Origin: an uncultured Treponema sp.
Lineage (GTDB): Bacteria; Spirochaetota; Spirochaetia; Treponematales; Treponemataceae
NCBI GenBank assembly: GCA_946611835.1
Contig: CAMOEE010000006.1
Coordinates: forward strand, 1-25,456
DNA: 25,456 nucleotides
Direction of reading: 5' to 3'
Shown: positions 7,693 through 17,300 of the stretch, one piece after another
Layout of the letters: each line of letters opens with the position of its first letter
Position numbering within the stretch: position 1 is the first letter of the stretch
Position numbers and translations under genes: made by a program
The notes under the pieces: model-generated
The model's database searches: none
What the model was told of the DNA's origin: nothing
Seen by the model: only the letters and a program-made list of their open reading frames with translations

Positions 7693-8676
7693 ATGTACAG
7701 TTTGCAGGATTTGTCGGAACATCTTAAAGAAACTCACGGTCTCCCGGTTCAAGAAAATCAGATTCAAGATTTGCGGAACATTGGCTATTATCACGGGTAC
7801 AAAGGGTATCGGTTTATCCGAAAGTCAAACAGCCCGATTAAATTCACCGCATTCTCACAGATAGTTTCTCTCAATAATTTTGACATGCAGCTAAAGGGCT
7901 TAATTTATCCAAATCTCATGTTCATAGAAAATGCCTTGAAAAGCTATGTTCTGGAAGCGACGCTTGCGGAAGTACAGAGCGAAAGGCTCTCTGACATTTA
8001 TAAGGAAGCCCTCACCTATTATAAAGATGAATTTCAACAAGGCAGCAACAATTATAAAAAAGAATTTAAAAAGAGAATGGATTTGGAAATGAAAATCAAC
8101 TCTTCCCTTACACGCGACTATATGCTGGGGAAAGATTTCGTCAATCATTTTTATAATCAAGACCGGGACATTCCGATTTGGGCTGCATTTGAAAGCCTTA
8201 CCCTGGGTGAATTCGGCAATTTTTATTCATGTGCAAATAAAAAGATTCGCGAAGCTGTTTCTAAGCAACTGAATCTTCCAAAGAATTTTGATGATGACGG
8301 CTTTTTACTCGCAGATATAATTTTTGCCCTCAAAGATTTACGGAACGCAATAGCACATAACGGTATAATTTTCGACACACGCTTCGCAACACAAAAAGTG
8401 CCAGACCGCATAAAGAAAATGCTTGAACAGGAACTTAATATAAAGACCCTTGATTTCAACTACATTGTTTCTTATATCGCATTGATAATTTTTCTTCTGA
8501 ACAGAATGGAAGAATCAAAGCGATGCAAGAGTCTGGTACGCGAATTCCTGACCTTGCAGGAAATGCTGAATAAAATGCCTGTAGGTACAAAAATGCAGGT
8601 CAGAGGCGCAGAATTTGAAACTGTCATAAATGCTTTGGGGAAAATCCTTGGTGTTGACTTTTTCCCCAAAAAATAA
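7693..8676 (+). CDS. Abi_2 (AbiD/AbiF-type) HEPN protein, predicted RNase effector
   Basis: This 327-residue protein matches the Abi_2 family, named for lactococcal abortive-infection proteins AbiD and AbiF. Diagnostic segments are the N-terminal LRNIGYYHGYKGYRFI (27-42), NLMFIENALKSYVL (74-87) and IPIWAAFESLTLGEFGNFY (160-178). The HEPN active-site motif is DLRNAIAHNG, that is R217-x4-H222. HEPN proteins of this type cut RNA, and the Abi_2/AbiF group has been proposed as the stock from which Cas13 arose. It is the last gene of the three-gene operon, 12 nt after the sigma-like gene, with no clear Shine-Dalgarno, so translation may depend on coupling. I infer that it is the toxic effector, held in check by its partners or by an adjacent RNA. 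Family assignment is strong; target RNA is unknown. Confidence 0.85.
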   Translation: MYSLQDLSEHLKETHGLPVQENQIQDLRNIGYYHGYKGYRFIRKSNSPIKFTAFSQIVSLNNFDMQLKGLIYPNLMFIENALKSYVLEATLAEVQSERLSDIYKEALTYYKDEFQQGSNNYKKEFKKRMDLEMKINSSLTRDYMLGKDFVNHFYNQDRDIPIWAAFESLTLGEFGNFYSCANKKIREAVSKQLNLPKNFDDDGFLLADIIFALKDLRNAIAHNGIIFDTRFATQKVPDRIKKMLEQELNIKTLDFNYIVSYIALIIFLLNRMEESKRCKSLVREFLTLQEMLNKMPVGTKMQVRGAEFETVINALGKILGVDFFPKK

Positions 8677-8721
8677 TACATTAAGCCTAGTTTACGGTGG
8701 AGCTTTCGGGCGACACTTAAG
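8677..8721 (+). ncRNA. Candidate short structured RNA between the HEPN gene and its terminator
   Basis: The 45 nt after the HEPN stop codon contain TTAAG (8681-8685) and CTTAA (8716-8720), which can close a stem around a 30-nt G/C-richer interior (TTTACGGTGGAGCTTTCGGG). GGAGC at 8699-8703 can also pair with the GCTCC of the terminator's right arm, giving an alternative fold. RNA antitoxins beside AbiF-type genes have been reported, which is why I flag it. It may only be an operon 3' UTR. Confidence 0.3.
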
Positions 8722-8757
8722 AAAGGAGCGGATGCGTTCGGCTCCTTTATTTTTTTT
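8722..8757 (+). terminator. Rho-independent terminator of the CARF/sigma/HEPN operon
   Basis: AAAGGAGC (8722-8729) and GCTCCTTT (8741-8748) form an uninterrupted 8-bp stem with an 11-nt loop, followed by A and eight T residues (8750-8757). It overlaps the last bases of the convergent radical SAM gene. On the minus strand the hairpin lacks a downstream T run, so it is mainly a plus-strand terminator. Confidence 0.88.
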
Positions 8758-9325
8758 AAAATGGCCAGCCGTTATTTAAAATCTCTTTTTCGGAAACCAA
8801 AAACTCCATTGAACGCTCTTTTTTCTCATATTCAATGCCGTTCTTATATCTATCAGACAAAAAAACTACTTTCTGATTTTTTGAGCCTACCCAATCTCGT
8901 ACAGAATCGGGCTGAGTCCTATCGTACAAACCGTCAACGAGAATGTCCGTATTTGCCAAAAGTTTTTTTACAAACAAATCATCAGTTTTCAAAAGAGTTT
9001 CGTACAAAAATCCAGTAAAAACCAAAACAGAAAGATTGTTTTTTCTGCACCATTCTGCAACAAAACTCAATCCTTCTGCCTGTAAAAGAGGTTCGCCACC
9101 AATGAATGAAACCCCTTCTATATCAAAATCACCTTTTGATTTATGAATCAGATGAATCAAATCATCGGCTTCTACAATATGAGCTTTTTTGAATTCCTGC
9201 ATTTGCTGATTGCAGCAGTCAGGACATCTTTGTTTACATCCTTGAACCCACAAAGCAAAACGCTTTCCAGGGCCTTCGGATTCAGTACAAAGTCTGACTG
9301 CCGCAAGATTCAAATATGATTTCAT
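8756..9325 (-). CDS. NrdG-like radical SAM protein (4Fe-4S single-cluster type) without an NrdD partner
   Basis: The protein has 189 residues, the compact size of anaerobic ribonucleotide reductase activases. The cluster-binding motif is C30-x3-C34-x2-C37 within VQGCKQRCPDC. GGEP (76-79) contacts the methionine of S-adenosylmethionine, and VFTGF (102-106) and DILVDGLYDRTQPD follow as in NrdG-type proteins. NrdG normally makes the glycyl radical on NrdD, but no NrdD or other glycyl-radical enzyme is encoded here. Instead it is the last gene of an operon with a ClpB-like ATPase and a helicase. It begins 3 nt after the ATPase stop codon with no Shine-Dalgarno, so its translation is probably coupled. 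Its substrate may be one of the operon proteins or a nucleotide. The radical SAM assignment is strong; function is unknown. Confidence 0.88.
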   Translation of the reverse strand: MKSYLNLAAVRLCTESEGPGKRFALWVQGCKQRCPDCCNQQMQEFKKAHIVEADDLIHLIHKSKGDFDIEGVSFIGGEPLLQAEGLSFVAEWCRKNNLSVLVFTGFLYETLLKTDDLFVKKLLANTDILVDGLYDRTQPDSVRDWVGSKNQKVVFLSDRYKNGIEYEKKERSMEFLVSEKEILNNGWPF

Positions 9326-9328
9326 TAT

Positions 9329-11149
9329 TTACGCAAAATCAAATTCAAAAATCGACTTTGTAAGCGTGATTTTTATTCTTCGCCCCTCTACCCCATCAGA
9401 ACGCATAAAAATCCATTCAGCGAGCGGATTCACAATAAAAGTTTCTATTGTATTTAAAAGACCACGACCTCCGTTTGCTATTCCCGCTTTTTCGGCGATA
9501 AAAGCAAACGCTTCATTTTCATCATCAAATTCCAGAATTGCCTTGTATTTTTCCTTGACAAAATTCTCAACGGCAATAAATTTCGTTTTTGCGATCTGAA
9601 TAAATACATTCGGGTCACTGATAAAATTGAAAGCCACAATATTGTCACCGATTCTGTTTAAAAGCTCAGGACGTTTCAATTCTGTTACAAAATGTTCTTT
9701 GACTTTTGAGACAAAAGTTTCGCGAATCTGCTTTGAATCCATACCGCTCGGATTTACATCTGCGGCACCAATATTAGATGTAAAAATAATGATTGTTTCT
9801 GCAAAAGAAACTGTCTCTCCCTTGCCATCGGTAAGCCGACCGTCTTCTAGGATTTGCAAGAATTTATCGAGAATTCGCCCATGCGCTTTTTCAATCTCAT
9901 CAAACAAGATTACGCAAAAAGGCTTTTCTTTTACGGCATTTGTAAGCTGACCACCTGCCTCGTAGCCGACATATCCCGGAGGCGCACCAACAAGTCGCTG
10001 GTCACTCTGCTCATGGTTGTACTCGGACATATCAAAACGGATACAGGCATTTTCATCACCGAAAACAAATTCCGCAAGAGCCTTTGCAAGCTCTGTTTTT
10101 CCAACACCGGTCGGTCCAACAAAAAATAATGTTCCTTTCGGTTTTTTCTGTTTTGCAGAATGTTGTAGACCTGAGAATCCTGTATACGCACGGATAATCA
10201 CATCCTTTACCTTGTCGATTGCTTGCGGCTGACCTTTTACTCTTCTAGAAAGCCTCTCCTCAACCTGTGCAAGTTTTTCTTTTGAAAGTTCTTCCCATGG
10301 GCTGACTTTTTCACCGTATTTATAAAGGTTTATCAGCTTTTCAAAACTCATCAACTCTGCATTCTGCCTTGAAAGTTTCATAAGCTGTACAATTTCTTTG
10401 AGAGAAAAGCCGTCGAGAGCATCAACCAAATCGTCAAAAATTTTCTTGTCATCAATATTCTGACTAATTTTAAGGCAAGTCTTATTTTCCGAAATAAAAC
10501 TTTCTCGCTCGCTTCTAGATGGAAGCGGAATGTTTACGGAACTTACAAGCGGATTATTCAGATAGTATGCCGGAGGAATCATCGCATTATTCTTTGTAAC
10601 AAGAACAACGATATTTCCGACCGCATCAAACTTCGGAGAAAGCATATCATAAGACTGGGAATCTTTGAGCGTCTTTCCCAAAGTTGTAAGATACTGTCGC
10701 TCCGCATCAGAAAGAGAATTCGCATTCCCAAAAATAAAATCAGAATAATCTAGGATGAACGCTGTTTTTCCACTGCCACCTTTGATAGTCTGCATCATAT
10801 AAGGGAAGAATTCTGCAGGATTAGGATACTGGTTCGTATTCTGCTCATAAGACGAGTCGTCATCATCACCCAAATCATAATCATTTCCACCAGATTGCAC
10901 TGTTTCTTCGGCAATCTCAATTTTGTCAGAAAGTTTTCCGTCGATTCCGCTTACCCTGTCCCATTTGACGATTTTCTCGTAGCCTTTGTTTTTTAAATTC
11001 CTTATAAGAAGTTCAACAAGATTTCCGTATTTTCCGCTGTTCAGCGCGTCAAAATAAATATCGTCTGTGTTGCCAAAAACGATGATTGAAGATTTGATTC
11101 CAGAATCTCGGTTAAACCGTTCAAGCCAAGCCATTTTGTTTTCTGCCAT
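9329..11149 (-). CDS. Two-tier AAA+ ATPase with ClpB/ClpA-type second module
   Basis: The protein has 606 residues. The C-terminal module (about 300-600) is a complete ClpB/ClpA D2-type AAA+ domain: Walker A GPTGVGKT (345-352), pore-loop region GAPPGYVGYEAGG (388-400), Walker B VILFDEIEKAH (413-423), sensor 1 in FTSNI, arginine finger in RPELLNRIGD (R499), and sensor 2 GGRGL. The N-terminal module (about 15-275) looks like a degenerate AAA domain: SIIVFGN, an acidic low-complexity stretch (90-101), a Walker-B-like FILDYSDF and a VVLVTKNN sensor-like strand, but no Walker A in the right place. No ClpP-binding IGF/L loop was noticed. Such proteins form hexamers that thread or remodel proteins. 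The start codon directly abuts the upstream gene's stop, with AGGAGG in place. It probably acts with its operon partners as substrate adaptors. Confidence 0.88.
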   Translation of the reverse strand: MAENKMAWLERFNRDSGIKSSIIVFGNTDDIYFDALNSGKYGNLVELLIRNLKNKGYEKIVKWDRVSGIDGKLSDKIEIAEETVQSGGNDYDLGDDDDSSYEQNTNQYPNPAEFFPYMMQTIKGGSGKTAFILDYSDFIFGNANSLSDAERQYLTTLGKTLKDSQSYDMLSPKFDAVGNIVVLVTKNNAMIPPAYYLNNPLVSSVNIPLPSRSERESFISENKTCLKISQNIDDKKIFDDLVDALDGFSLKEIVQLMKLSRQNAELMSFEKLINLYKYGEKVSPWEELSKEKLAQVEERLSRRVKGQPQAIDKVKDVIIRAYTGFSGLQHSAKQKKPKGTLFFVGPTGVGKTELAKALAEFVFGDENACIRFDMSEYNHEQSDQRLVGAPPGYVGYEAGGQLTNAVKEKPFCVILFDEIEKAHGRILDKFLQILEDGRLTDGKGETVSFAETIIIFTSNIGAADVNPSGMDSKQIRETFVSKVKEHFVTELKRPELLNRIGDNIVAFNFISDPNVFIQIAKTKFIAVENFVKEKYKAILEFDDENEAFAFIAEKAGIANGGRGLLNTIETFIVNPLAEWIFMRSDGVEGRRIKITLTKSIFEFDFA

Positions 11150-12277
11150 TTACATATTCCTCCTTTGTGTATCGCTAGCAGTTTCTTGAGTTCGTGAAAG
11201 ACGGTCTGGATTTTCCCAGATTACGCGCTCATCGGAAAATTTAACGGAATATATTTTTTCCAAATCCACATTAAATTTTTCTATGTCTTTAAGACAAGTC
11301 ATTCCCTCATATTTGTCAAAGCGATAGTTCAGTTTACCTTCAAGGCTGATTTTACAGCTTGCCTGCTTGCCGGACGGTTTCTTTGCCTTGATAAGCACAT
11401 AGGAATCTTTTCCAGTTCCGAAAATCTGTGGCTTTTCAACCGTAAATTCCTGGGATTTAAGTTCTTTTATAATCGCTTTTACCGTCTCACGGCGGACTTC
11501 TTCATCAATCAAAGAATCATCGACAGATGAACGAATCGAATTAAGCTTTTCTGTAATTTCAGATTCTGAAGATTCAGATGTAAGAGAATCTTTTAATGTT
11601 TTCATTTCATTTATGAGACTATTCTTGTTATCAGCATTTTCAAATTCTTCTTTTTCTGTAGATTTGATAGCGGAATCAATTTGTGCGGAAAGAATTGCGA
11701 CTTTTTCTTTCTCAAGTTTTTCTTCTTTCCATTTTTTTGCCTTTTCATCCGCCTGCTCACAAACGTTTTTTATTTCCTGCACGACTTCTTCTTCAGAAGA
11801 TATTTCCTCGTTCTGAATTTTTGCTTTTACATTTTCTAAATCCTGAACTGCAAAATTTGCAATGGCTGGATTTTTGATTTGTGACAACTGCGCATAAAAA
11901 GATTCTTCAAATTTAGATTTTGCCTCGGCTTTTTTTCTCTGAATTTCCTCGTAGCGAAGTCGCTCCTGTCTTGCAAATTCTTCTTTCGCAGAACGAACAA
12001 GAAAAGCCATTGAGTCTAAGGAATTTTGTACTTGATAACATAATCTCCTTGCTTCAAAAACATCTGTCTGTAAAAGATTAGCAATAGATTTCATATTCCG
12101 TTCAAGTTCGCCCATTTCATCTGGAATGTAGGAGTCGTATTCTTCATTTTTCATTTGTGAAAATCTGGCGGAAATTTCCCTGAAGGCCCTTTCTGAAAAT
12201 TCAGCAGCCCTCTTTCTTTCTAATTCTTCCCGTCGTTTGCGCTCAAGTTCATATCTTGCATCGTATTCGTGGCTCAT
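11150..12277 (-). CDS. Coiled-coil protein of unknown family with a small C-terminal domain
   Basis: This 375-residue protein is highly charged and helical for its first 280 residues. It begins with arginine/glutamate-rich heptads (RYELERKRREELERKRA), and further predicted coiled coils lie at about 95-130 and 165-235. The C-terminal 95 residues are different: a compact alpha/beta segment with GTGKDSYVLIKAKKP, ASCKISLEGKLNYRFDKYEG and SVKFSDERVIWENP. I do not recognise the family. Its start overlaps the stop of the 678-residue gene as ATGA, with GGAGGG just upstream, and its stop directly abuts the AAA+ gene. That spacing implies fixed stoichiometry with both. A structural or adaptor role in a complex with the AAA+ ATPase is my inference. 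Confidence 0.75.
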   Translation of the reverse strand: MSHEYDARYELERKRREELERKRAAEFSERAFREISARFSQMKNEEYDSYIPDEMGELERNMKSIANLLQTDVFEARRLCYQVQNSLDSMAFLVRSAKEEFARQERLRYEEIQRKKAEAKSKFEESFYAQLSQIKNPAIANFAVQDLENVKAKIQNEEISSEEEVVQEIKNVCEQADEKAKKWKEEKLEKEKVAILSAQIDSAIKSTEKEEFENADNKNSLINEMKTLKDSLTSESSESEITEKLNSIRSSVDDSLIDEEVRRETVKAIIKELKSQEFTVEKPQIFGTGKDSYVLIKAKKPSGKQASCKISLEGKLNYRFDKYEGMTCLKDIEKFNVDLEKIYSVKFSDERVIWENPDRLSRTQETASDTQRRNM

Positions 12278-14310
12278 TTTTTCCCTCCGTTCAATTTTTT
12301 TATTGCAGAGATTTTAGATTCAATCTCCTGATTATATTTTTCTGCAATTTCTATAGTTCCGTGATATTTTCTGATATTTCCGAAATTGTTTTTCCATGCG
12401 TTCAGGGCATCTTTCAATTTTTTTTCATCTCTCATATCTCTTATCTTTCGATACCAATCCGCAAGATTCAAAACTCTTTTCTCAAAATCACAGTGTGCCT
12501 CTGCAAGCTTATCCGAAAAGGCTTTTTCAAAGACATCGTTCATTGCCTTTTTTGAATAGAGTTTTCCGACACAGCCCTGTTTGTCAAGATAGCCTACTGA
12601 ATCAGGAGATTTTTCTTTGATTAAATCAATCAGATTCCATATTTCTTCAACAGAATCTGTTGGATTGAGTGATTCAAGCACGATTTTAAGGAATTCCCGC
12701 AAAACCTGATTTTTTACCACAGAAATTGATGAATAATCTTCGATAATTTTTTTGGCGGACGCAAAATTAAAAACAGATTGTCTGATTTCTTCTTCTTTTA
12801 CAATCAGATTGAAGACAACTTCGTCGGAAACGCATTTTTTCCCGGTCAGATTGAAACTGAGTTGATTTAGCTGGGCGATTTTTTCAGTTTTTTCTTTTAA
12901 GGAAGCATTTGAGATAAGTTTTTCAAAATAGAAATTAAATTGGCTTTGCAGACCATTCGCCTCATTCAAAAGAAGCAGCACGCCTGGCTCAGTTCTGAAA
13001 TACTTTTCCACGATAGGCAGAATAAAATTTCTGAGATTCGGCTTCGTGTTTTTGGGCAGATAGGCAAAAGTCAGTTTTTTTGAAACATCGCCAGCCTTTA
13101 CAGGGAACTTCTCTGCATTGATTGAAAAATTTTCATTCATAAAAATACAGTTTGGCGGAAGAATTCTTTCTGGAAGAGTCAGCAGGAAAGTTGAATTTTC
13201 TGATGAAAGTGAAAAAGCTGGAGAATTTGATAAAATGATGATTTTGAAAGCGTGTTTTTTATTGTCAGATTTATTTTCAGCATTTTTCCTATTCAGATTT
13301 TCTTTATGAAAAAATGGGCTGGCAAGTATATTAGTTATGCCACCTTGCAAACGTTTATCTATAAATTTGTTCAAGGATGGTGCAACAGCATCTTTTGATG
13401 ATTTTTGTTCCTTGAAGAGAATTATCTGCTCAATCTGCTCATCGGGTCTGGTGATTGAAGTCAGCGGGCAATTTTCAAGTTCTTCCGGTGGATTATTCTC
13501 AAAATTCTCAAGGCTCGCCTCTTCAAGTTCAAGAACCTTATTATTTTCAATTTTCCAGATGAGGTCGTCTTTTAACTGTATCTTGCAGGGAATATTGTCA
13601 AAGCAAATTTCATTTTTTACTGGTATTACTGAGTCGATTTCAGTGTTGTCTTTAAGCCAGTCAAGCTTTTTCTGTTTGTTTTTCTTTTTCTTATTTTTTT
13701 CTTTTTTGGAGTGGTCTTTTTCTTCTGAATTCTGAGAAAGCATTTCTTCCGCAAGTTCTTCGTCAGACTGCATTTTTTCAGACATTTCACTTTTAGGCCT
13801 TTGAGATTCAATATAATCTCGGACAAGTCTTTCCGGGAAAGAAGATTCCTCAACAGAGATATAATTGCCTTCTGCCTCAGCACTGAATTTTGTCCTGTCC
13901 GTAATCAATTTATTTTTTGAAACATCATAGACAAGCTCAAGCACATCCATCGAATGTTCCCCCGGCAAAAGTCCCTTCTGCTGCATTTCTTTTCCAAGGG
14001 GAAGAATCTCAACATCATGCAGAGTAAGGTCAGAAAGAGAAATATCGTCAGTAAGTTTTGCACAAGCGACAGCCTGCAAGTCGTAAAGTTTTTTCAACAC
14101 AGGCTTTACCAGTTTTTCTGGATTATCTATCTGAAAATAATTCTTGAAAAAGCTTTCAATGTTTTCATTCTGGAATTCTGTTCCACGTGCACGAATCAAT
14201 GCTTCAAGGAAGAGCCATTCAAATGCAGTTGAATTCCGCGAGGTTACATGAGACACATTTATTCTATATTTCACAAATGGATATGAGATTATTTCTTCGC
14301 AAACTTCCAT
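12274..14310 (-). CDS. Large protein of unknown family, operon partner of helicase and AAA+ ATPase
   Basis: I do not recognise this 678-residue protein. Three parts can be seen. Residues 1-135 are mostly helical, and the segment LKKLYDLQAVACAK through LPLGKEMQQKGLLPGE (about 72-117) has the feel of a winged helix. Residues 170-225 are a low-complexity linker, acidic then very lysine-rich (202-216). Residues about 235-678 hold a mixed alpha/beta region (KHAFKIIILSNSP, FLLTLPERILPPNCIF, PGVLLLLNEANG) followed by a helical C-terminus ending in a coiled coil. No Walker, nuclease or protease motif was found. It starts 9 nt after the helicase stop with AGGAGC as ribosome site, and it overlaps the next gene by 4 nt (ATGA). 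It probably belongs to the same complex as the other operon products. Confidence 0.75.
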   Translation of the reverse strand: MEVCEEIISYPFVKYRINVSHVTSRNSTAFEWLFLEALIRARGTEFQNENIESFFKNYFQIDNPEKLVKPVLKKLYDLQAVACAKLTDDISLSDLTLHDVEILPLGKEMQQKGLLPGEHSMDVLELVYDVSKNKLITDRTKFSAEAEGNYISVEESSFPERLVRDYIESQRPKSEMSEKMQSDEELAEEMLSQNSEEKDHSKKEKNKKKKNKQKKLDWLKDNTEIDSVIPVKNEICFDNIPCKIQLKDDLIWKIENNKVLELEEASLENFENNPPEELENCPLTSITRPDEQIEQIILFKEQKSSKDAVAPSLNKFIDKRLQGGITNILASPFFHKENLNRKNAENKSDNKKHAFKIIILSNSPAFSLSSENSTFLLTLPERILPPNCIFMNENFSINAEKFPVKAGDVSKKLTFAYLPKNTKPNLRNFILPIVEKYFRTEPGVLLLLNEANGLQSQFNFYFEKLISNASLKEKTEKIAQLNQLSFNLTGKKCVSDEVVFNLIVKEEEIRQSVFNFASAKKIIEDYSSISVVKNQVLREFLKIVLESLNPTDSVEEIWNLIDLIKEKSPDSVGYLDKQGCVGKLYSKKAMNDVFEKAFSDKLAEAHCDFEKRVLNLADWYRKIRDMRDEKKLKDALNAWKNNFGNIRKYHGTIEIAEKYNQEIESKISAIKKLNGGKK

Positions 14311-14319
14311 TCCCAGCTC

Positions 14320-17300
14320 CTATTTTCCGCCCATTCCTTTGTATTCTTGCCAGATAATTTTTTCCAAATCAGCAGAGATAAGTTTCGGCGTTTTAGAAAA
14401 ACAGCCACGGCGTTTCAAATCTTCTATTATATTCGCATAAACAGGAAGGGTTATCTCGCCTTCGCTATCCATCTTTGGAATTGTGATTTCCTGCCTTCGG
14501 TAAGTATGTTCCGCACCGACTATGAACAAAAGATTCTGCGCGCGGGAAAAGGCTACGTTAATTCGTTCATAGGTAACGACATGTTTCGAGGCGTTTCCGA
14601 ATTTATTGTTGCGAACAAGGCTGGTGATGATGATATTTTTTTCCTTACCCTGGAAGCGGTCTACCGTGTTCACATCAATATCAATGGACTCAAAATCTGA
14701 CTTAAATTCTTTTGATATACGGATTTTTTTGACTTCAGAGCGGATTTCGTTCACCTGCCGTTGGTAAAAACTGATTATACCGACAGAAACAGGATTTTCT
14801 TTTGTAATTCCCATATTTTTGTATTGGGCGGCAATCTTTTTAAGAAGCTCGATAATCAGATATTTTTCCAGGATATTGCAGGCGGATGTACTGTTCTCGC
14901 GGAAAGTTTCGTTTACAGGAGTTCCGCTGGGAAAAAATGAAGAATCAAGCCAGTAGACATGATTTTTCGGCTGAATGAAGGAAGAGCCGTCAATCCCGTC
15001 AATCTTGAGATTGTGGGCTTTTTCCTCATTTTCGCTTTTTCTGGAAAGTCCGTTCTGCAATCTGCCGTCATAAAAACGGTTAATTACATTCATAATATCG
15101 GAGTGCATTCGGTACTGAGTCAAAAGCGAATGTTTGATTTTTTTGTCAGCCTGCTCAAAATATGATTTGAAAAGAGAAGCCGTAACCATATTCTTGTATC
15201 TTTTAAAATTCTCTTCGGTCAAAACTTCCTTTAAATCATCTTCATCATCGCTCAAATCGTCAATCATCTCTTTGTATGATTTTTCGTGTTCCTCGAACAT
15301 CGGCGGAAGCTGGCGGTGGTCTCCTACGAGAATGACTTTTCCTGCTTTCATAAGGGGTATAAGCAGTTCCGGCGGGGTTGCCTTACTAACCTCATCAATT
15401 ATCACAACATCAAAATTGTCAAACCCCTTTTCAGAAAGATTTCGCATATTGTTTGTACAAGAAATTCCAACAACATTACAGGAATTTATGTAATCATCAA
15501 TGAAAAACTCTTTGTCGTATTTATAAGTATTTTCATCGTCCAGTTTCCTGCAGAATTTCTGCATTGTGTCTCCAAATGTTGTGCGAAGAAGCTGAGATTT
15601 TTCTTTTTCAGACTGCAATTCCTTCAGGCGTGAAGTTATGATTTCAGTCAAATCAATATCATTCGTGTTTTCCGATACTTTATATCGTGTGCGAAGTTCC
15701 TGGATTTGATTTTGCTTCTCATTGCGCTGCTGCTGTTTGTCGGAAAGTTCATTCGTGAAAACTTTGATTTTTCCTTCGAGAGCATTTTTTTCTTCCGTCA
15801 AAGTTTTCAATTCACTTGAAGAATCTGACCGGAATAAATCTTGCATTTTTGCCTGTGCTGAAAAAACAGCATCATTCCATTGCTTGCAAAGAGATTCCAA
15901 CAAATGAAGAGCAGAATTTTTGTCAGTCTTACAGCGATTTTGCAATTCGTCTGAAAAAGCGTTGCGGATTTCTGTTGATAATTCTAAACCTCCAGATATT
16001 TGAAGCCTGTCGCGCTTTAGTTTCAAAGCATCCCATTCTTTTTTCTTTGCATGGCTAACATCATCTTTTCCAGTATCGATTGCATCAAGATACTGCTTTT
16101 TAACAATTTCAATCTGTGCATTTAGATTTTCTCGTTCAGAATTAGCACCTGTTGAGGAATCAGATTTCTTTAAATTCTCAATCAGATTCCAAATTTCTTT
16201 TTGTAACAAATGAGCAGAAATAAAATTTTCAGGGATTTTTATTCCATTGCTTTCAGCAAATTTCTTTACAGGGGCTATATTTTCACAAAGAAGGGAGTTG
16301 AAAATGTCAGGAAGAACATCGTACGCTTTTCCGCCATCTATAAAAGTTCTGAAAGCTTCGAATTTTCGACGCAGATTTTCCTTTTCAGCCTCGTCTTCCT
16401 CAAGTTTTCTGATTTTTGATTCAATATTACTGTAATCTGATTTTGCAGAATTCAATTTTTCTTGTGATTCTGCAACTTGGCCACGAAGCAAATTCAAATC
16501 TTTCTTTAAAAGAGAAATGTCCCGTAAATCTTTCTGGCACTGGTCAAGGTCTTCATCTGTTTTTTTCCAGTCATTTAAAAATCTTGAGGAAATAGAGTTC
16601 GACAGCGACTTGTAATAATATTTAAGAGCGTCATTTTCGATGTATTTGCACTCCTGCTCTTCACCCTTCTTCTTCTTTTTTCCGCCACGACCGCCGAGAC
16701 GAATGGCACGGATAGAAGGATTGTTTGAAAGCCTGTCCAAAGCGTTGTCAACGGCATCGTTAGATTGAGAAGAGACAAGAACACGAAGTCCTTTTTTTGC
16801 AAGCTGGTAGATTATTTCTGCGATTACAGTTGTTTTTCCGGTTCCGGGAGGTCCCTGCAGCAAGAACAATTCGCCTGCATTCAAGGCTTTTTCTACAGCA
16901 AGCTTCTGGTCTTCATTGTCTGCAATTTTGGGATTTGCCCATTCTACAATCTGTGCCGCATCCTCTGCAGGAACCGCCGCATTTTTCACATCAAAAAGCC
17001 AGTTTATGAGAGTCTGAGAATAGCAGTTTCCGTCACGCAAATCACTTATGGCATTTTCAAACCGTCTGATGAGAGCAAATTCACCAGCCGCAGAAAGAGC
17101 AATAAACCCATTTTTAGGGATTTCAGAAAGATAATTTTCAATTTCTTTATAATCATCTACTTTAGAATCTTCTTCTTCATCCTCGTCCAAATTTTTAAGC
17201 AAGTCATCGGGAAGTTTGTATGATGCATAGGCGATGTAGGCATTTTTAAATCTTTTTTCTAAATCAATTTCTGAAAGAGCTTCTTTGCTTGTGTTTATAA

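Noticed and set aside
6277..8757. CRISPR array or cas10/cas genes next to the CARF-like protein
   Set aside because: No regularly spaced repeats and no Cas protein motifs were seen on either strand of the window.
10762..10779. GGSGKT in the first half of the AAA+ protein as a Walker A motif
   Set aside because: It directly abuts the Walker-B-like strand FILDYSDF and lacks the preceding strand and GxxxxGK spacing, so it is a chance match.
13118..13309. Small plus-strand open frames inside the 678-aa gene and similar ones throughout
   Set aside because: They are antisense shadows of genes with convincing motifs or operon spacing, and lack ribosome sites.
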